The notes beneath the pieces are model-generated. The model was not told the origin of the DNA, searched no databases, and saw only the letters and a program-made list of their open reading frames with translations. A stretch of 64,000 bases of DNA from Solibacillus sp. R5-41 (lineage in GTDB: Bacteria > Bacillota > Bacilli > Bacillales_A > Planococcaceae), in assembly GCF_002736105.1 (NCBI RefSeq), contig NZ_CP024123.1, positions 3,526,001-3,590,000 on the forward strand. The letters are read 5' to 3'. A program made the position numbers and the translations under genes. The stretch's first letter is position 1. Each line of letters opens with the position of its first letter. Shown piece after piece: positions 56,301-64,000 of the stretch.

Positions 56301-56509
56301 TTTTTTTGTAACCACTCCTTTTCCCCGAAATCTATTTTACATCAATTAAAAACATAAATCATCGAAAAAAATCCCTTTTCTCCTTTAAAAACTAAATATT
56401 CTTAAAATTATATATTTTTCGACATTAAAAGACACCCCAGAAAATTCCAATGAATTTCCGTGCTTTCTTATACGGATTACCTTAAAATTTCTATGTATTA
56501 ATAAAAAAA

Positions 56510-56545
56510 AAAGAGTGCCCTCATTTCTGTATGAGGCACTCTTTT
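56510..56545. terminator. Terminator of the smpB operon
   Basis: AAAAGAGTGCC(T)CAT/ATGAGG(G)CACTCTTTT stem with a T10 run on the minus strand and T-rich arm on the plus strand. Confidence 0.9.
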
Positions 56546-56549
56546 AAAA

Positions 56550-57014
56550 TTAACGTTGACGGTCTTTGAATACGCGTTCCATGTCGCGCTTTGCTTCTTT
56601 TTTACGCATATCATTGCGCTTATCGTAATCCTTTTTACCTTTACCGGTTCCGATTAGAAGTTTGGCATAGCCGTCTTTAATATACATTTTTAATGGAACA
56701 ATGGTATAGCCATCGCGCTTTACCGCGCCGACAAGCTGACCAATTTGCTTTTTATGTAAGAGCAGCTTACGTTCACGGAGTGGATCGTGATTAAAACGAT
56801 TTCCTTGATCAAAAGGGCTGACATGCATATTAATAATCCACGCTTCGCCGTTTCGTAGACGCACGTAAGAATCCTTTAACTGGACCTTACTTGCGCGAAC
56901 CGATTTAATTTCAGTACCAGTCAGCACCATACCTGCCTCGATTGTTTCTTCTATGAAATAATCATGATTCGCTTTTTTGTTTTGTGCTATTACTTTACCT
57001 GCGCCTTTTGCCAT
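56550..57014 (-). CDS. smpB: SsrA-binding protein
   Basis: 154 residues, the partner of tmRNA that brings it to stalled ribosomes. Typical segments: [36 protein letters not shown], and the basic tail [23 protein letters not shown] at 57014 follows AAGGGGTGTTAATA and gives the usual MAKG start. 57 bp after rnr. Confidence 0.95.
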   Translation of the reverse strand: MAKGAGKVIAQNKKANHDYFIEETIEAGMVLTGTEIKSVRASKVQLKDSYVRLRNGEAWIINMHVSPFDQGNRFNHDPLRERKLLLHKKQIGQLVGAVKRDGYTIVPLKMYIKDGYAKLLIGTGKGKKDYDKRNDMRKKEAKRDMERVFKDRQR

Positions 57015-57071
57015 TATTAACACCCCTTAGAAAGGAGCTAGGATTTCGAACATCAATCCTAGCTTCAAACA

Positions 57072-59480
57072 TTATTTCTTCTTTTTATTCTTTTTCTTTT
57101 TCCCTCGAGCAATACCCTCATAGAACTTTGGCTTATCATTGGATTTGCCATCTTTTCTACGACCGCGTGGATCACGTTCATCGGAGCGGCTACTTCTTTT
57201 CTCTTTTGCAGGACGCTCCTTGCTGCCGCCGCGCGACTTGCGATCACGTTTTTCACCTGTTCGCTCTGGACGGCTCTTTTCTTGACGACCAGCATGAATC
57301 ACTCTTGTGGATTGCTTTTTAAATGGTCGTGCATTCGAAATCATATCAACAATTTCAAAGTCTACTGAAGATTCTTCAATGACTACATTGGCAACACGAA
57401 TTTTTACTTCATCACCAATTCGGAATTGACGTCCTGTACGTTCGCCAATCATCATCATCGAGCGATCATCAAAACGGTAGTAATCATCGGCCATATTCGA
57501 AATATGCACGAGACCTTCTACTGTATTTTCTAATTCCACGAAAATCCCGAAGTTTGTAACGGAAGAAACAATTCCTTCAAATTCCTCACCAATTTTATCG
57601 GACATATACTGTGCTTTTTTCAGTGCATCTGTATCACGTTCTGCCTCTACTGCACGTCGTTCGCGATTCGATGTATGATCCGCAATCTCATCCATCGCTT
57701 GGCCCCACTGGAATACTGTTTCCTTCGATGTATCGCCATTAATTAAATACGTGCGAATTAAACGGTGAACGATTAAATCCGGGTATCGTCGAATTGGAGA
57801 AGTGAAGTGCGTATAGTAATCCGTCGACAAGCCGAAGTGACCAAGTGATTCCGGATAATACTTTGCCTGCTGCATTGAACGTAGTAACATCGTAGAAATG
57901 ACAGGCTCTTCTGGTAAACCTTCAATTGCTGAAATAATTTCTTGTAACGCTTTCGGATGGACTGATGCGCCCGAACCTTTAATCACCAAGCCAAAATTCG
58001 TAACGAATTCAAAGAAACGCTGTAATTTTTCAGGCTTTGGATCTTCGTGTATACGATAAATAAATGGTAGCTCCATCCAGTGGAAATGTTCCGCAATTGT
58101 TTCATTGGCTGCTAACATAAATTCTTCAATTAAACGCTCGGCAACAGTACGCTCACGTAAAACGATTTCAGTTGGCCAGCCTTCTTCTGATACAAGGACT
58201 TTCGATTCTTTAAAGTCAAAATCAATCGCACCGCGCGTCATTCGCTTATTACGCAACACTTGTGCAAGCTCCGCCATGTTTCTAAACATCGGCACTAAGT
58301 CCGCATAGCGTTCCATTAGCTCCGGATGTTCATCTGAATGCTCTAAAATATGGTATACATCGGTATATGTCATACGTTCTGTTGTGTTAATCACACTTTG
58401 GAAAATCTCATGCTTAATGACGTGCCCACTGCCATCAATCGTCATTTCGCATGACAATGTTAAGCGATCAACCTGTGGATTTAATGAACAAATCCCGTTC
58501 GATAAACGGTGTGGAATCATTGGAATAACACGGTCTGTTAAGTACACGGATGTTGCACGCTCATACGCTTCTATATCAAGGACTGAACCTTGCGTCACAT
58601 AATAGCTGACATCTGCAATATGAACACCTAGCTTATACGTACCATCTGCATTTTTAATAACAGTTACCGCATCATCTAAGTCTTTCGCATCCGCGCCATC
58701 AATGGTTACGATTACTTCATTGCGCAAATCACGACGACCAACTAAATCCTGCTCTGAAATTTCATCCTTCACTTCCGTTGCTGCTTGCACAACTTCCTCT
58801 GGAAACTCTGGTGGAATGTCATATTTATACAGAATCGATAAAATATCCACACCTGGATCATTTCGGTGACCTAAAATTTTCGTAATCATCCCAGTAGCCG
58901 ATTTTGTTTCATCCGGCCAATGCGTAACTTCTACAACGACTTTATGACCATCTACCGCACCTAAAGCATCTTCCTTGGCGATAAAAATGTCCATATTTAG
59001 TTTTTTATCATCTGTCACGACAAAGCCAAAGCCACGATTTGCTTGGTACGTACCGACAAAGGTCGTTTTACTGCGTTCAACTACTTTTGTAATCGTTCCT
59101 TCACGGCGATCCCCAGAAGTTTCTTTTAATACACGGACTAATACTGTGTCGCCATTTAATGCACCATTAATTTCATATGGTGGAATAAAAATATCATCCA
59201 TGCCTTGTTCTTCTGGTGCCACGAAGCCGAATCCTTTCGCGTGTCCGATAAAGCGACCGCGCATTAGATTCATACGTTCTGGCAATCCGTATCGATTGGA
59301 ACGAGAGCGAACAATATGGCCCTGTGCTTCCATTTTAACTAGTGTTTTAACGAGCTCACGGAAATCATCCGCTTCCTCTAATTCAAAAGCTTCCTCAATT
59401 TCAGAAACTGTCATTGGGTTATAACCCTCTTCTTTCATAAAAGAAAGGATTCGCGTTTGAAAATCATTGTTTTGAGTCAT
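57072..59480 (-). CDS. rnr: Ribonuclease R
   Basis: 802 residues. N-terminal winged helix, two cold-shock domains, RNB catalytic domain with DLDDAVTV-type metal-binding aspartates (about 270-280), S1 domain (about 630-710) and a long lysine/arginine-rich tail. A 3'-5' exonuclease that degrades structured RNA and works with tmRNA-SmpB. ATG at 59480 after AAAGGAGGGTAAAAA. Confidence 0.95.
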   Translation of the reverse strand: MTQNNDFQTRILSFMKEEGYNPMTVSEIEEAFELEEADDFRELVKTLVKMEAQGHIVRSRSNRYGLPERMNLMRGRFIGHAKGFGFVAPEEQGMDDIFIPPYEINGALNGDTVLVRVLKETSGDRREGTITKVVERSKTTFVGTYQANRGFGFVVTDDKKLNMDIFIAKEDALGAVDGHKVVVEVTHWPDETKSATGMITKILGHRNDPGVDILSILYKYDIPPEFPEEVVQAATEVKDEISEQDLVGRRDLRNEVIVTIDGADAKDLDDAVTVIKNADGTYKLGVHIADVSYYVTQGSVLDIEAYERATSVYLTDRVIPMIPHRLSNGICSLNPQVDRLTLSCEMTIDGSGHVIKHEIFQSVINTTERMTYTDVYHILEHSDEHPELMERYADLVPMFRNMAELAQVLRNKRMTRGAIDFDFKESKVLVSEEGWPTEIVLRERTVAERLIEEFMLAANETIAEHFHWMELPFIYRIHEDPKPEKLQRFFEFVTNFGLVIKGSGASVHPKALQEIISAIEGLPEEPVISTMLLRSMQQAKYYPESLGHFGLSTDYYTHFTSPIRRYPDLIVHRLIRTYLINGDTSKETVFQWGQAMDEIADHTSNRERRAVEAERDTDALKKAQYMSDKIGEEFEGIVSSVTNFGIFVELENTVEGLVHISNMADDYYRFDDRSMMMIGERTGRQFRIGDEVKIRVANVVIEESSVDFEIVDMISNARPFKKQSTRVIHAGRQEKSRPERTGEKRDRKSRGGSKERPAKEKRSSRSDERDPRGRRKDGKSNDKPKFYEGIARGKKKKNKKKK

Positions 59481-59519
59481 TTTTTACCCTCCTTTGAACA
59501 GAAAATATATATTCAACCA

Positions 59520-60266
59520 TTAGACTGTCCAATCTAATGAATTTAAAAACGCAAGAACATCATCATGGAGCTGATTTCTTTCTTTATCAAGTGTAATCAC
59601 ATGACCTGATTGCTCAAACCATTTCAACTCTTTTTGAATGGATTCCACACTACTATAAATTATGTTTGCTGAGTGCGGATCAATGACATCATCTTGACGT
59701 GATTGTACGACCAAAATCGGTGCATATAATAAGTCAATGGACTGTCGTACTTCTTGAATAAGTTGCTGCAACTGTGGTAAAGAAGCCATCCCTGTATTTT
59801 TTAGCGCTTCTATTTCTAGTTCGATTTTCTGTTCATTTTTACCTTCTTGTTTTTTATATTGTTGTGCATATTCGATGACACCTTCAAACATTTTATGTGT
59901 TGTGCGCATCGACATGGGTGAACACATTGTAATAACGCCTTTTACTGGCTTTTGCAGTGCTAATTTTAATGAAAAAACACCACCTAAAGATAGTCCCGCA
60001 ACGGCGATTTCTTCATAGCCTGCTTGTTTTAATGTATCATATCCATTGAGTACATCTTGCCACCAATCATCGGGACTAGTGACTATGAGCTCTTCTGGTG
60101 GTACGCCATGCCCTTTATAATGAGGTGCATGAGAAGTATACCCATTATTCTCTAAAAAACGGCCAAGTATCCGTACATCCGCGGAACTTCCTGTAAAACC
60201 ATGTAATAATAAAACTGCTCGTGATCCAGCTTCAAATAAAAATGGTGTAGACATTGCTTTTTTCAT
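59520..60266 (-). CDS. est: Carboxylesterase (Est30-like)
   Basis: 248 residues, alpha/beta hydrolase: [10 protein letters not shown] oxyanion strand, nucleophile serine in AGLSLGG (about 94), aspartate in RQDDVID (about 193), histidine in QSGHVIT (about 223). Placement between secG and rnr is conserved in Bacillales. Confidence 0.9.
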   Translation of the reverse strand: MKKAMSTPFLFEAGSRAVLLLHGFTGSSADVRILGRFLENNGYTSHAPHYKGHGVPPEELIVTSPDDWWQDVLNGYDTLKQAGYEEIAVAGLSLGGVFSLKLALQKPVKGVITMCSPMSMRTTHKMFEGVIEYAQQYKKQEGKNEQKIELEIEALKNTGMASLPQLQQLIQEVRQSIDLLYAPILVVQSRQDDVIDPHSANIIYSSVESIQKELKWFEQSGHVITLDKERNQLHDDVLAFLNSLDWTV

Positions 60267-60388
60267 CGCAAATACTCCTGTCGAAATGTTTCCTTAGAAA
60301 AATACGATTCGTGCATTACTGCAGAATCGCGGTCTTCCTAATCTGGATAATTCTATTATACGTTTTTTTGCTCCTGAACAAAAGAAAA

Positions 60389-60419
60389 AGCCCAACCATG
60401 CTTTGCGCTCGGTTAGGCG
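60389..60419 (-). terminator. Stem-loop after secG
   Basis: GCCTAACC pairs with GGTTGGGC and is followed by T5 on the minus strand. Partial read-through would still allow expression of est-rnr-smpB. Confidence 0.75.
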
Positions 60420-60434
60420 ATTGATTTCATTCGA

Positions 60435-60671
60435 TTAGAATTTTGTAATAGCTAATGCTAATACGAAGAATAAAACAGCAAGAACAATCGTGATGCGGTG
60501 TAATACTAAATCCATCCCACGAGCTTTCTGTTTACCGAATAGTTGCTCAGCTCCACCTGAGATGGCACCTGATAAACCAGCACTTTTACCTGATTGTAAT
60601 AATACAATAACGATTAAAGATAAAGCTACGATAATAAGTAATACTGTAAATATTGTATGCATTTGCTCCAC
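60435..60671 (-). CDS. secG: Preprotein translocase subunit SecG
   Basis: 78 residues with two membrane helices around the conserved [20 protein letters not shown] loop. Assists SecYEG-mediated export. Confidence 0.93.
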   Translation of the reverse strand: MEQMHTIFTVLLIIVALSLIVIVLLQSGKSAGLSGAISGGAEQLFGKQKARGMDLVLHRITIVLAVLFFVLALAITKF

Positions 60672-60774
60672 CTCCTAGACACGGACGTTACAATACATAA
60701 CAGTATATCAAATTCATTGTGTGCTGACAATATAACATTGATGTTAAGAACCAATTTTTGTATAAATTTTTAGA

Positions 60775-61338
60775 TTATTTGTTTGTGGCGTGATTTATTT
60801 GTTGAGACTTTTTAAATCGGCTCAATGGATCTTCGGTATTATCTATCGTTTCTTCGACAGATTCTTGCTTTCTTTCGTACTCACAAAATACAATGTCAGA
60901 ATAATGCCCGACATCACTATAAAGTTGAATGGCAATACAATCTTTCGCTAATAATGCGGATTCTAGCACTTCAAATTGAAATTGATAGTTTTTTGTAATC
61001 GGAATTTTTGCCTGATAGCCGAATTCTAAAAAATCTTTTTGTCCACTTAATTTGAAACGAATTGAATAGTTGCCTCCTGCTTTTTTTGCACTGGACTCGT
61101 CAATTTCACCTTTTATAATGATGCTTTCACTTGCAGTATCATATATATATTGCACTTTTTTCGGTGCAGGTAAGGCATTTTTCTTATGCTCGAGCTGCTG
61201 TCGTTTCTTTAGTTTTCGAAGGGCTTTTTTAGTTTTTGGATTTTTATTATCTTCATTTAGATTTTGTTGCGGTACTTCATTCTGTATAGGATTGCTCTCA
61301 TTTTTGAAACCTACTTTTTCTTCTACATGCTTAACCAA
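60775..61338 (-). CDS. Unknown protein with basic N-terminal and beta-rich C-terminal part
   Basis: 187 residues. Residues 1-60 are charged and probably disordered (KTKKALRKLKKRQQLEHKKN); the remainder is beta-rich. No family, signal or membrane segment recognised. TTG start at 61338 preceded by TTTAGGGGGGATTTTA. Confidence 0.6.
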   Translation of the reverse strand: MVKHVEEKVGFKNESNPIQNEVPQQNLNEDNKNPKTKKALRKLKKRQQLEHKKNALPAPKKVQYIYDTASESIIIKGEIDESSAKKAGGNYSIRFKLSGQKDFLEFGYQAKIPITKNYQFQFEVLESALLAKDCIAIQLYSDVGHYSDIVFCEYERKQESVEETIDNTEDPLSRFKKSQQINHATNK

Positions 61339-61809
61339 TAAAATCCCCCCTAAATTATTCCTTTTTAATAGTATATAGAATTTAAATTAAATTGTAATAG
61401 TTATTTTGGAACTTCTTTTTTAGGCATAGTAGATTTTTATGCAAACTTTTTGCTTCATATACTTCATTTGACCCAGTTTGTATAACTTTTCGGAACGTTG
61501 TACATTAAAGTTGGAGCTCCGCGGCTCTAAACGCTCATCCCCCCGATTGCTCCCTCCCCCAAACAAAAGCACTTAAACAACATATCAGCATAATGTGTTT
61601 GAGTGCTGTTAAAATTGAATAAATTATTTAATATTGTAGATAAATTTTAAGCATTCATAGCGTGCATTGACACCTAATAAGCCTTCTCCCTTCATACGCT
61701 TGGAGAGGGAGACTTCTTAGATGTGCTATTAAATTTAATTGAATTGTGTTATTTGAACAAACTAGATTTCCCTATTATTTACTGTCACACATTTTTCGTG
61801 TACCAATCA
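61339..61809. other. Intergenic region
   Basis: 470 bp. Holds the terminator at 61560-61607 and a pyrimidine-rich patch near 61540 (CATCCCCCCGATTGCTCCC). No gene seen. Confidence 0.4.
61560..61607 (-). terminator. Probable terminator downstream of the sortase gene
   Basis: AGCACTCAAACA pairs with TGTTTAAGTGCT on the minus strand, then TTTTGTTT. It is about 200 bp from the sortase stop. Confidence 0.55.
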
Positions 61810-62394
61810 TCACTTTTCAATTAGTTTCGCATAAACAATATACCGTTTTGGCGCATTTCCAATATACCGAAATGGATAGCAAGTAGATAAAGTCAGCATT
61901 TCTTCCGGTGCTGTAGAGCGGATGACTGTTGTATCATTTGCATCGACAATTTCCGTCTCTACTATGGTATATGTGAAAGTTCCATGCTGCATTTTCACAA
62001 TGATTGGATCGCCATTTTGTAATTTGTCCAATCCCGTAAATACGGTGTCCCTATGTCCTGATAACAAAATTTGATCCTTTTGCCCAGGATAAAAGGTGCC
62101 TGTGTAGTGACCAACACCTTGCTTTAAAGCATCCTCATCCGTCCCTTCCACAATCGGGACCTCTTTTTCAATAAGGGGAATTTGCAAAATGCCAATTGTT
62201 TGACCGTTTTGAAAAGACAGTTCAGGATTGGATGATTCAGGCTGAGATGTCTCTATTATTTGTTTTTTTAAATCTTCTTTTGCCTGAGCTAGCGCTACTT
62301 TTTCCAACTGCTGTACGGACTTTAGTTCCATACCGGCGTAACCTATGAAAATCAGTCCAACCGTCAGCAAAATAAAGGCCATTTTTTTTAACAA
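61810..62394 (-). CDS. Class D sortase
   Basis: 194 residues. N-terminal membrane anchor (8-25), then a sortase barrel with LLSGHRDTVF (catalytic His), TLSTCYPF (catalytic Cys, about 172) and APKRYIVYA (Arg). It attaches proteins carrying an LPxTG-like signal to the cell wall; the LPATS protein encoded upstream is the obvious substrate. Confidence 0.88.
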   Translation of the reverse strand: MLKKMAFILLTVGLIFIGYAGMELKSVQQLEKVALAQAKEDLKKQIIETSQPESSNPELSFQNGQTIGILQIPLIEKEVPIVEGTDEDALKQGVGHYTGTFYPGQKDQILLSGHRDTVFTGLDKLQNGDPIIVKMQHGTFTYTIVETEIVDANDTTVIRSTAPEEMLTLSTCYPFRYIGNAPKRYIVYAKLIEK

Positions 62395-62481
62395 AACTCA
62401 ACACCTCCTGCAAAATCGTACGGTAAATTCTAATAACGGCACTGTTGACCTATCTCCTCTTTACAGTAAGTAGCCTGCGCA

Positions 62482-62532
62482 AAAAAACGAAAAAGCAACC
62501 TAGGCAAGATACACGATGCCTAGGAAGCTTTT
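62482..62532 (-). terminator. Terminator after the LPATS protein gene
   Basis: AAAAGC--CCTAGGCA pairs with TGCCTAGG--GCTTTT, followed by TTTCGTTTTTTT on the minus strand. It separates the sortase transcript from the surface-protein genes, at least partly. Confidence 0.8.
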
Positions 62533-62550
62533 CAAAAGTCACTTTATCGT

Positions 62551-63210
62551 CTATTGAGCTAATTTCATTCGTCTGTAATATGTGATAATCATCATGACAA
62601 TGCCACCTACCACAAGTACAGCACCAAATAACATTATATTAAATATATTTGTCGACGTGGCAGGCAGGATTTTGCCAGTTGGCGTTGGACCACCGCTAGC
62701 AATCTGTCCTGATGCCACCGCTTGTACTGCAGTGCTGTCTTTTCCTTCTGCTGTAAAAATGAAATCAAAAGCCGTTAAAAGTCCTTGAAATTCATTGCCA
62801 AGGTGCTCTGGAAAACGAATCGTTATATCCAAATCTTCCCCACTGCCAGTTGCCAGCTTTCTTATTGGCAGAGATTTAAATGCAGCCAATTTGCCCTGAT
62901 ACAATTCCTCGTCACCAGCTTTTATTTCCAGTAGCAGCTCATTGAACAGTTTTTCTTCTCCATCGTTTCGTAACTGCATTTGGTAGTCAAAATCCTTACT
63001 TCCGGAGTTTTTGACTGTAATTACCCGAGGCGCCCAGTCACCAGGCTTCATATTGCTAATATTAAATAATGTATCTTTTGGTGAAATACTAATCTCTATT
63101 TCATTCTTGTCCGTGCCATTCTCATCGTCTGCAAATACAGTCGTTACGGGAAGGAAACATATTCCGCTAATTAACAAAAGGAGCGGTAAAAATCGAAACA
63201 GTTTGTTCAT
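62551..63210 (-). CDS. Sortase-anchored surface protein (LPATS)
   Basis: 219 residues. Signal peptide (FLPLLLLISGICFLPVTTVF then ADD), beta-rich domain with VKNSGSKDFDYQMQLRN as in TasA/CalY-like or camelysin-related ectodomains, then LPATS, a membrane helix and the positive tail RRMKLAQ. ATG at 63210 after GGAGGTATTAC; upstream codons are excluded. Substrate for the class D sortase next door. Confidence 0.82.
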   Translation of the reverse strand: MNKLFRFLPLLLLISGICFLPVTTVFADDENGTDKNEIEISISPKDTLFNISNMKPGDWAPRVITVKNSGSKDFDYQMQLRNDGEEKLFNELLLEIKAGDEELYQGKLAAFKSLPIRKLATGSGEDLDITIRFPEHLGNEFQGLLTAFDFIFTAEGKDSTAVQAVASGQIASGGPTPTGKILPATSTNIFNIMLFGAVLVVGGIVMMIITYYRRMKLAQ

Positions 63211-63238
63211 GTAATACCTCCATATCCTTGCAATCGAT

Positions 63239-63850
63239 TCAGGAAGGACTTTTCTCGCCATCTTCTCCCACTATTTCTGCTTTTTTTCTTTGAGGTAATT
63301 CGACTACAGATAGTACTTTCCAAATTGTAAATGCTGAGTATAGAAGTAGTAGTATTCCCGGTATTAACAATAAAAATGCACCATTTTTCGACTGGGCAAA
63401 GTTATTGAAGTACCCTACGTAAGGCATTGTAAAGCCAGTGTACTTCGCCACCACATTTTCAGACATAACTGGATTCATATCCTCGCCATTGTTGTTATCG
63501 CCTTTTGTCCGGTAAAGAACAGAATCCCCACTTTTGATTACTTCTGTAATTCGGTGAGTAATTAAAATGCCTTCAGCTTCTTGGAATGTGATGACATCGC
63601 CTTTTTTGTAGTTCGTTTTATCTTCAGCAGCCTTGACAGCTATAATGGAGCCAGTTTGAATCCCCGGTTCCATGGATCCCGAAAGAACAGTTTTTAACTG
63701 GTAACCGAAAAATTGCGGTTCTCCGCCAGATACTTTTGAAATAACTACTACGGAGGCTACACTGATCAGCAAAAACATTAGTATGCCCGAGACAATATTA
63801 TTTACCCACTTCATGATCTTGCTATTTTTCGATTTCTTTATATACCTCAT
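63239..63850 (-). CDS. sipW: Signal peptidase I, SipW type
   Basis: 203 residues. ER-type signal peptidase: catalytic serine in LSGSMEPGIQTG, histidine in ILITHRITEV (Ser-His type rather than Ser-Lys), and TKGDNN, with membrane helices at both ends. In B. subtilis SipW processes TasA and TapA of the biofilm matrix. ATG at 63850 fits AAAGGATGATACAA; ATG at 63859 is too close to it. Confidence 0.88.
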   Translation of the reverse strand: MRYIKKSKNSKIMKWVNNIVSGILMFLLISVASVVVISKVSGGEPQFFGYQLKTVLSGSMEPGIQTGSIIAVKAAEDKTNYKKGDVITFQEAEGILITHRITEVIKSGDSVLYRTKGDNNNGEDMNPVMSENVVAKYTGFTMPYVGYFNNFAQSKNGAFLLLIPGILLLLYSAFTIWKVLSVVELPQRKKAEIVGEDGEKSPS

Positions 63851-63907
63851 TTGTATCATCCTTTATATTTTTTTGTTTTCAGCAACGTTCAATGCGCCAG
63901 CTTTTTT

Positions 63908-64000
63908 TTAGTCGGTACTAATTTCTGAAGCATTATCTCCTGGGGAGTCCTGGTCTGTTTGGTTCGTTTCCTCCGATTCAGAAACAGGTTCATCCTTGCT
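63908..64000 (-). CDS. C-terminal end of a probable surface protein
   Basis: Only 30 codons are inside the window: an acidic, serine-rich tail (EPVSESEETNQTDQDSPGDN, end STD). It is immediately upstream of sipW, where a TasA/CalY-like matrix protein would be expected. The identity is inferred from position. Confidence 0.55.
   Translation of the reverse strand, partial: SKDEPVSESEETNQTDQDSPGDNASEISTD

Overview
The window looks like the chromosome of a low-GC Gram-positive bacterium of the Bacillales, most likely a Lysinibacillus/Solibacillus-type Planococcaceae. The grounds are the strong AGGAGG ribosome sites, a T-box thrS leader, a TPP-controlled ykoFEDC thiamine/HMP operon, the order secG-est-rnr-smpB-ssrA, a tmRNA tag reading GKQQNLAFAA, and a SipW/TasA-like surface module. 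Genus is an inference.

Layout. 1-6.3 kb: minus-strand sugar operon (Gfo/Idh oxidoreductase, LplB- and LplC-type permeases, lipoprotein binding protein, DUF624 protein, nagA) behind a candidate cre box. 7.0-12.7 kb: abgT/abgA/abgB-like aminobenzoyl-glutamate uptake and hydrolysis genes with a divergent regulator. 13.3-16.1 kb: DUF2339 membrane protein and a small P-loop kinase. 16.2-18.5 kb: thrS with intact promoter and T-box but a one-base frameshift. 18.7-22.2 kb: TPP riboswitch and ykoFEDC. 22.5-25.9 kb: EamA exporter, LysR regulator, erythromycin-esterase-like lipoprotein. 26.2-30.7 kb: LanFEG-like ABC exporter with its two-component system. 31-34.4 kb: UPF0316, Dph6-like and YitT-like proteins and one unknown.

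34.66-55.40 kb is a genomic island of about 20.7 kb inserted into the 3' end of ssrA. A 24-bp core is duplicated at both ends and the ssrA terminator is also present in two similar copies. The right part carries mobility functions: XRE protein, FtsK-like ATPase, membrane protein, HUH+SF3-helicase Rep, excisionase, tyrosine integrase. The left part is a defence array on the minus strand: type I restriction-modification hsdRMS, an unusual methylase-TRD gene with an unrecognised partner, a GIY-YIG/DUF4357 protein, a reverse transcriptase with YCDD active site preceded by a structured ncRNA with its own promoter, and a McrA-like HNH nuclease. Fragments of a methylase, a P-loop ATPase and an older integrase mark earlier exchanges. 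The ncRNA-RT-GIY-YIG locus is the best candidate for a new system: it resembles single-RT defence systems of the DRT2 kind but has a translationally linked nuclease gene.

55.4-64 kb: ssrA, AraC-type regulator, smpB, rnr, est, secG, an unknown, then class D sortase, an LPATS-anchored surface protein, SipW-type signal peptidase and the tail of a probable TasA/CalY-like gene.

A family of hairpin-rich elements without terminal inverted repeats, with TTAAC (TTAA in the two short derivatives) at one end and TTGAT at the other, occurs in three long copies (367-620, 3038-3230, 25911-26166) and two short derivatives (1321-1392, 28579-28625). Two long copies start exactly at gene stop codons. Two independent frameshifts (thrS and rep) can each be explained by one missing G in a G run, so base-calling error must be excluded before calling them mutations.
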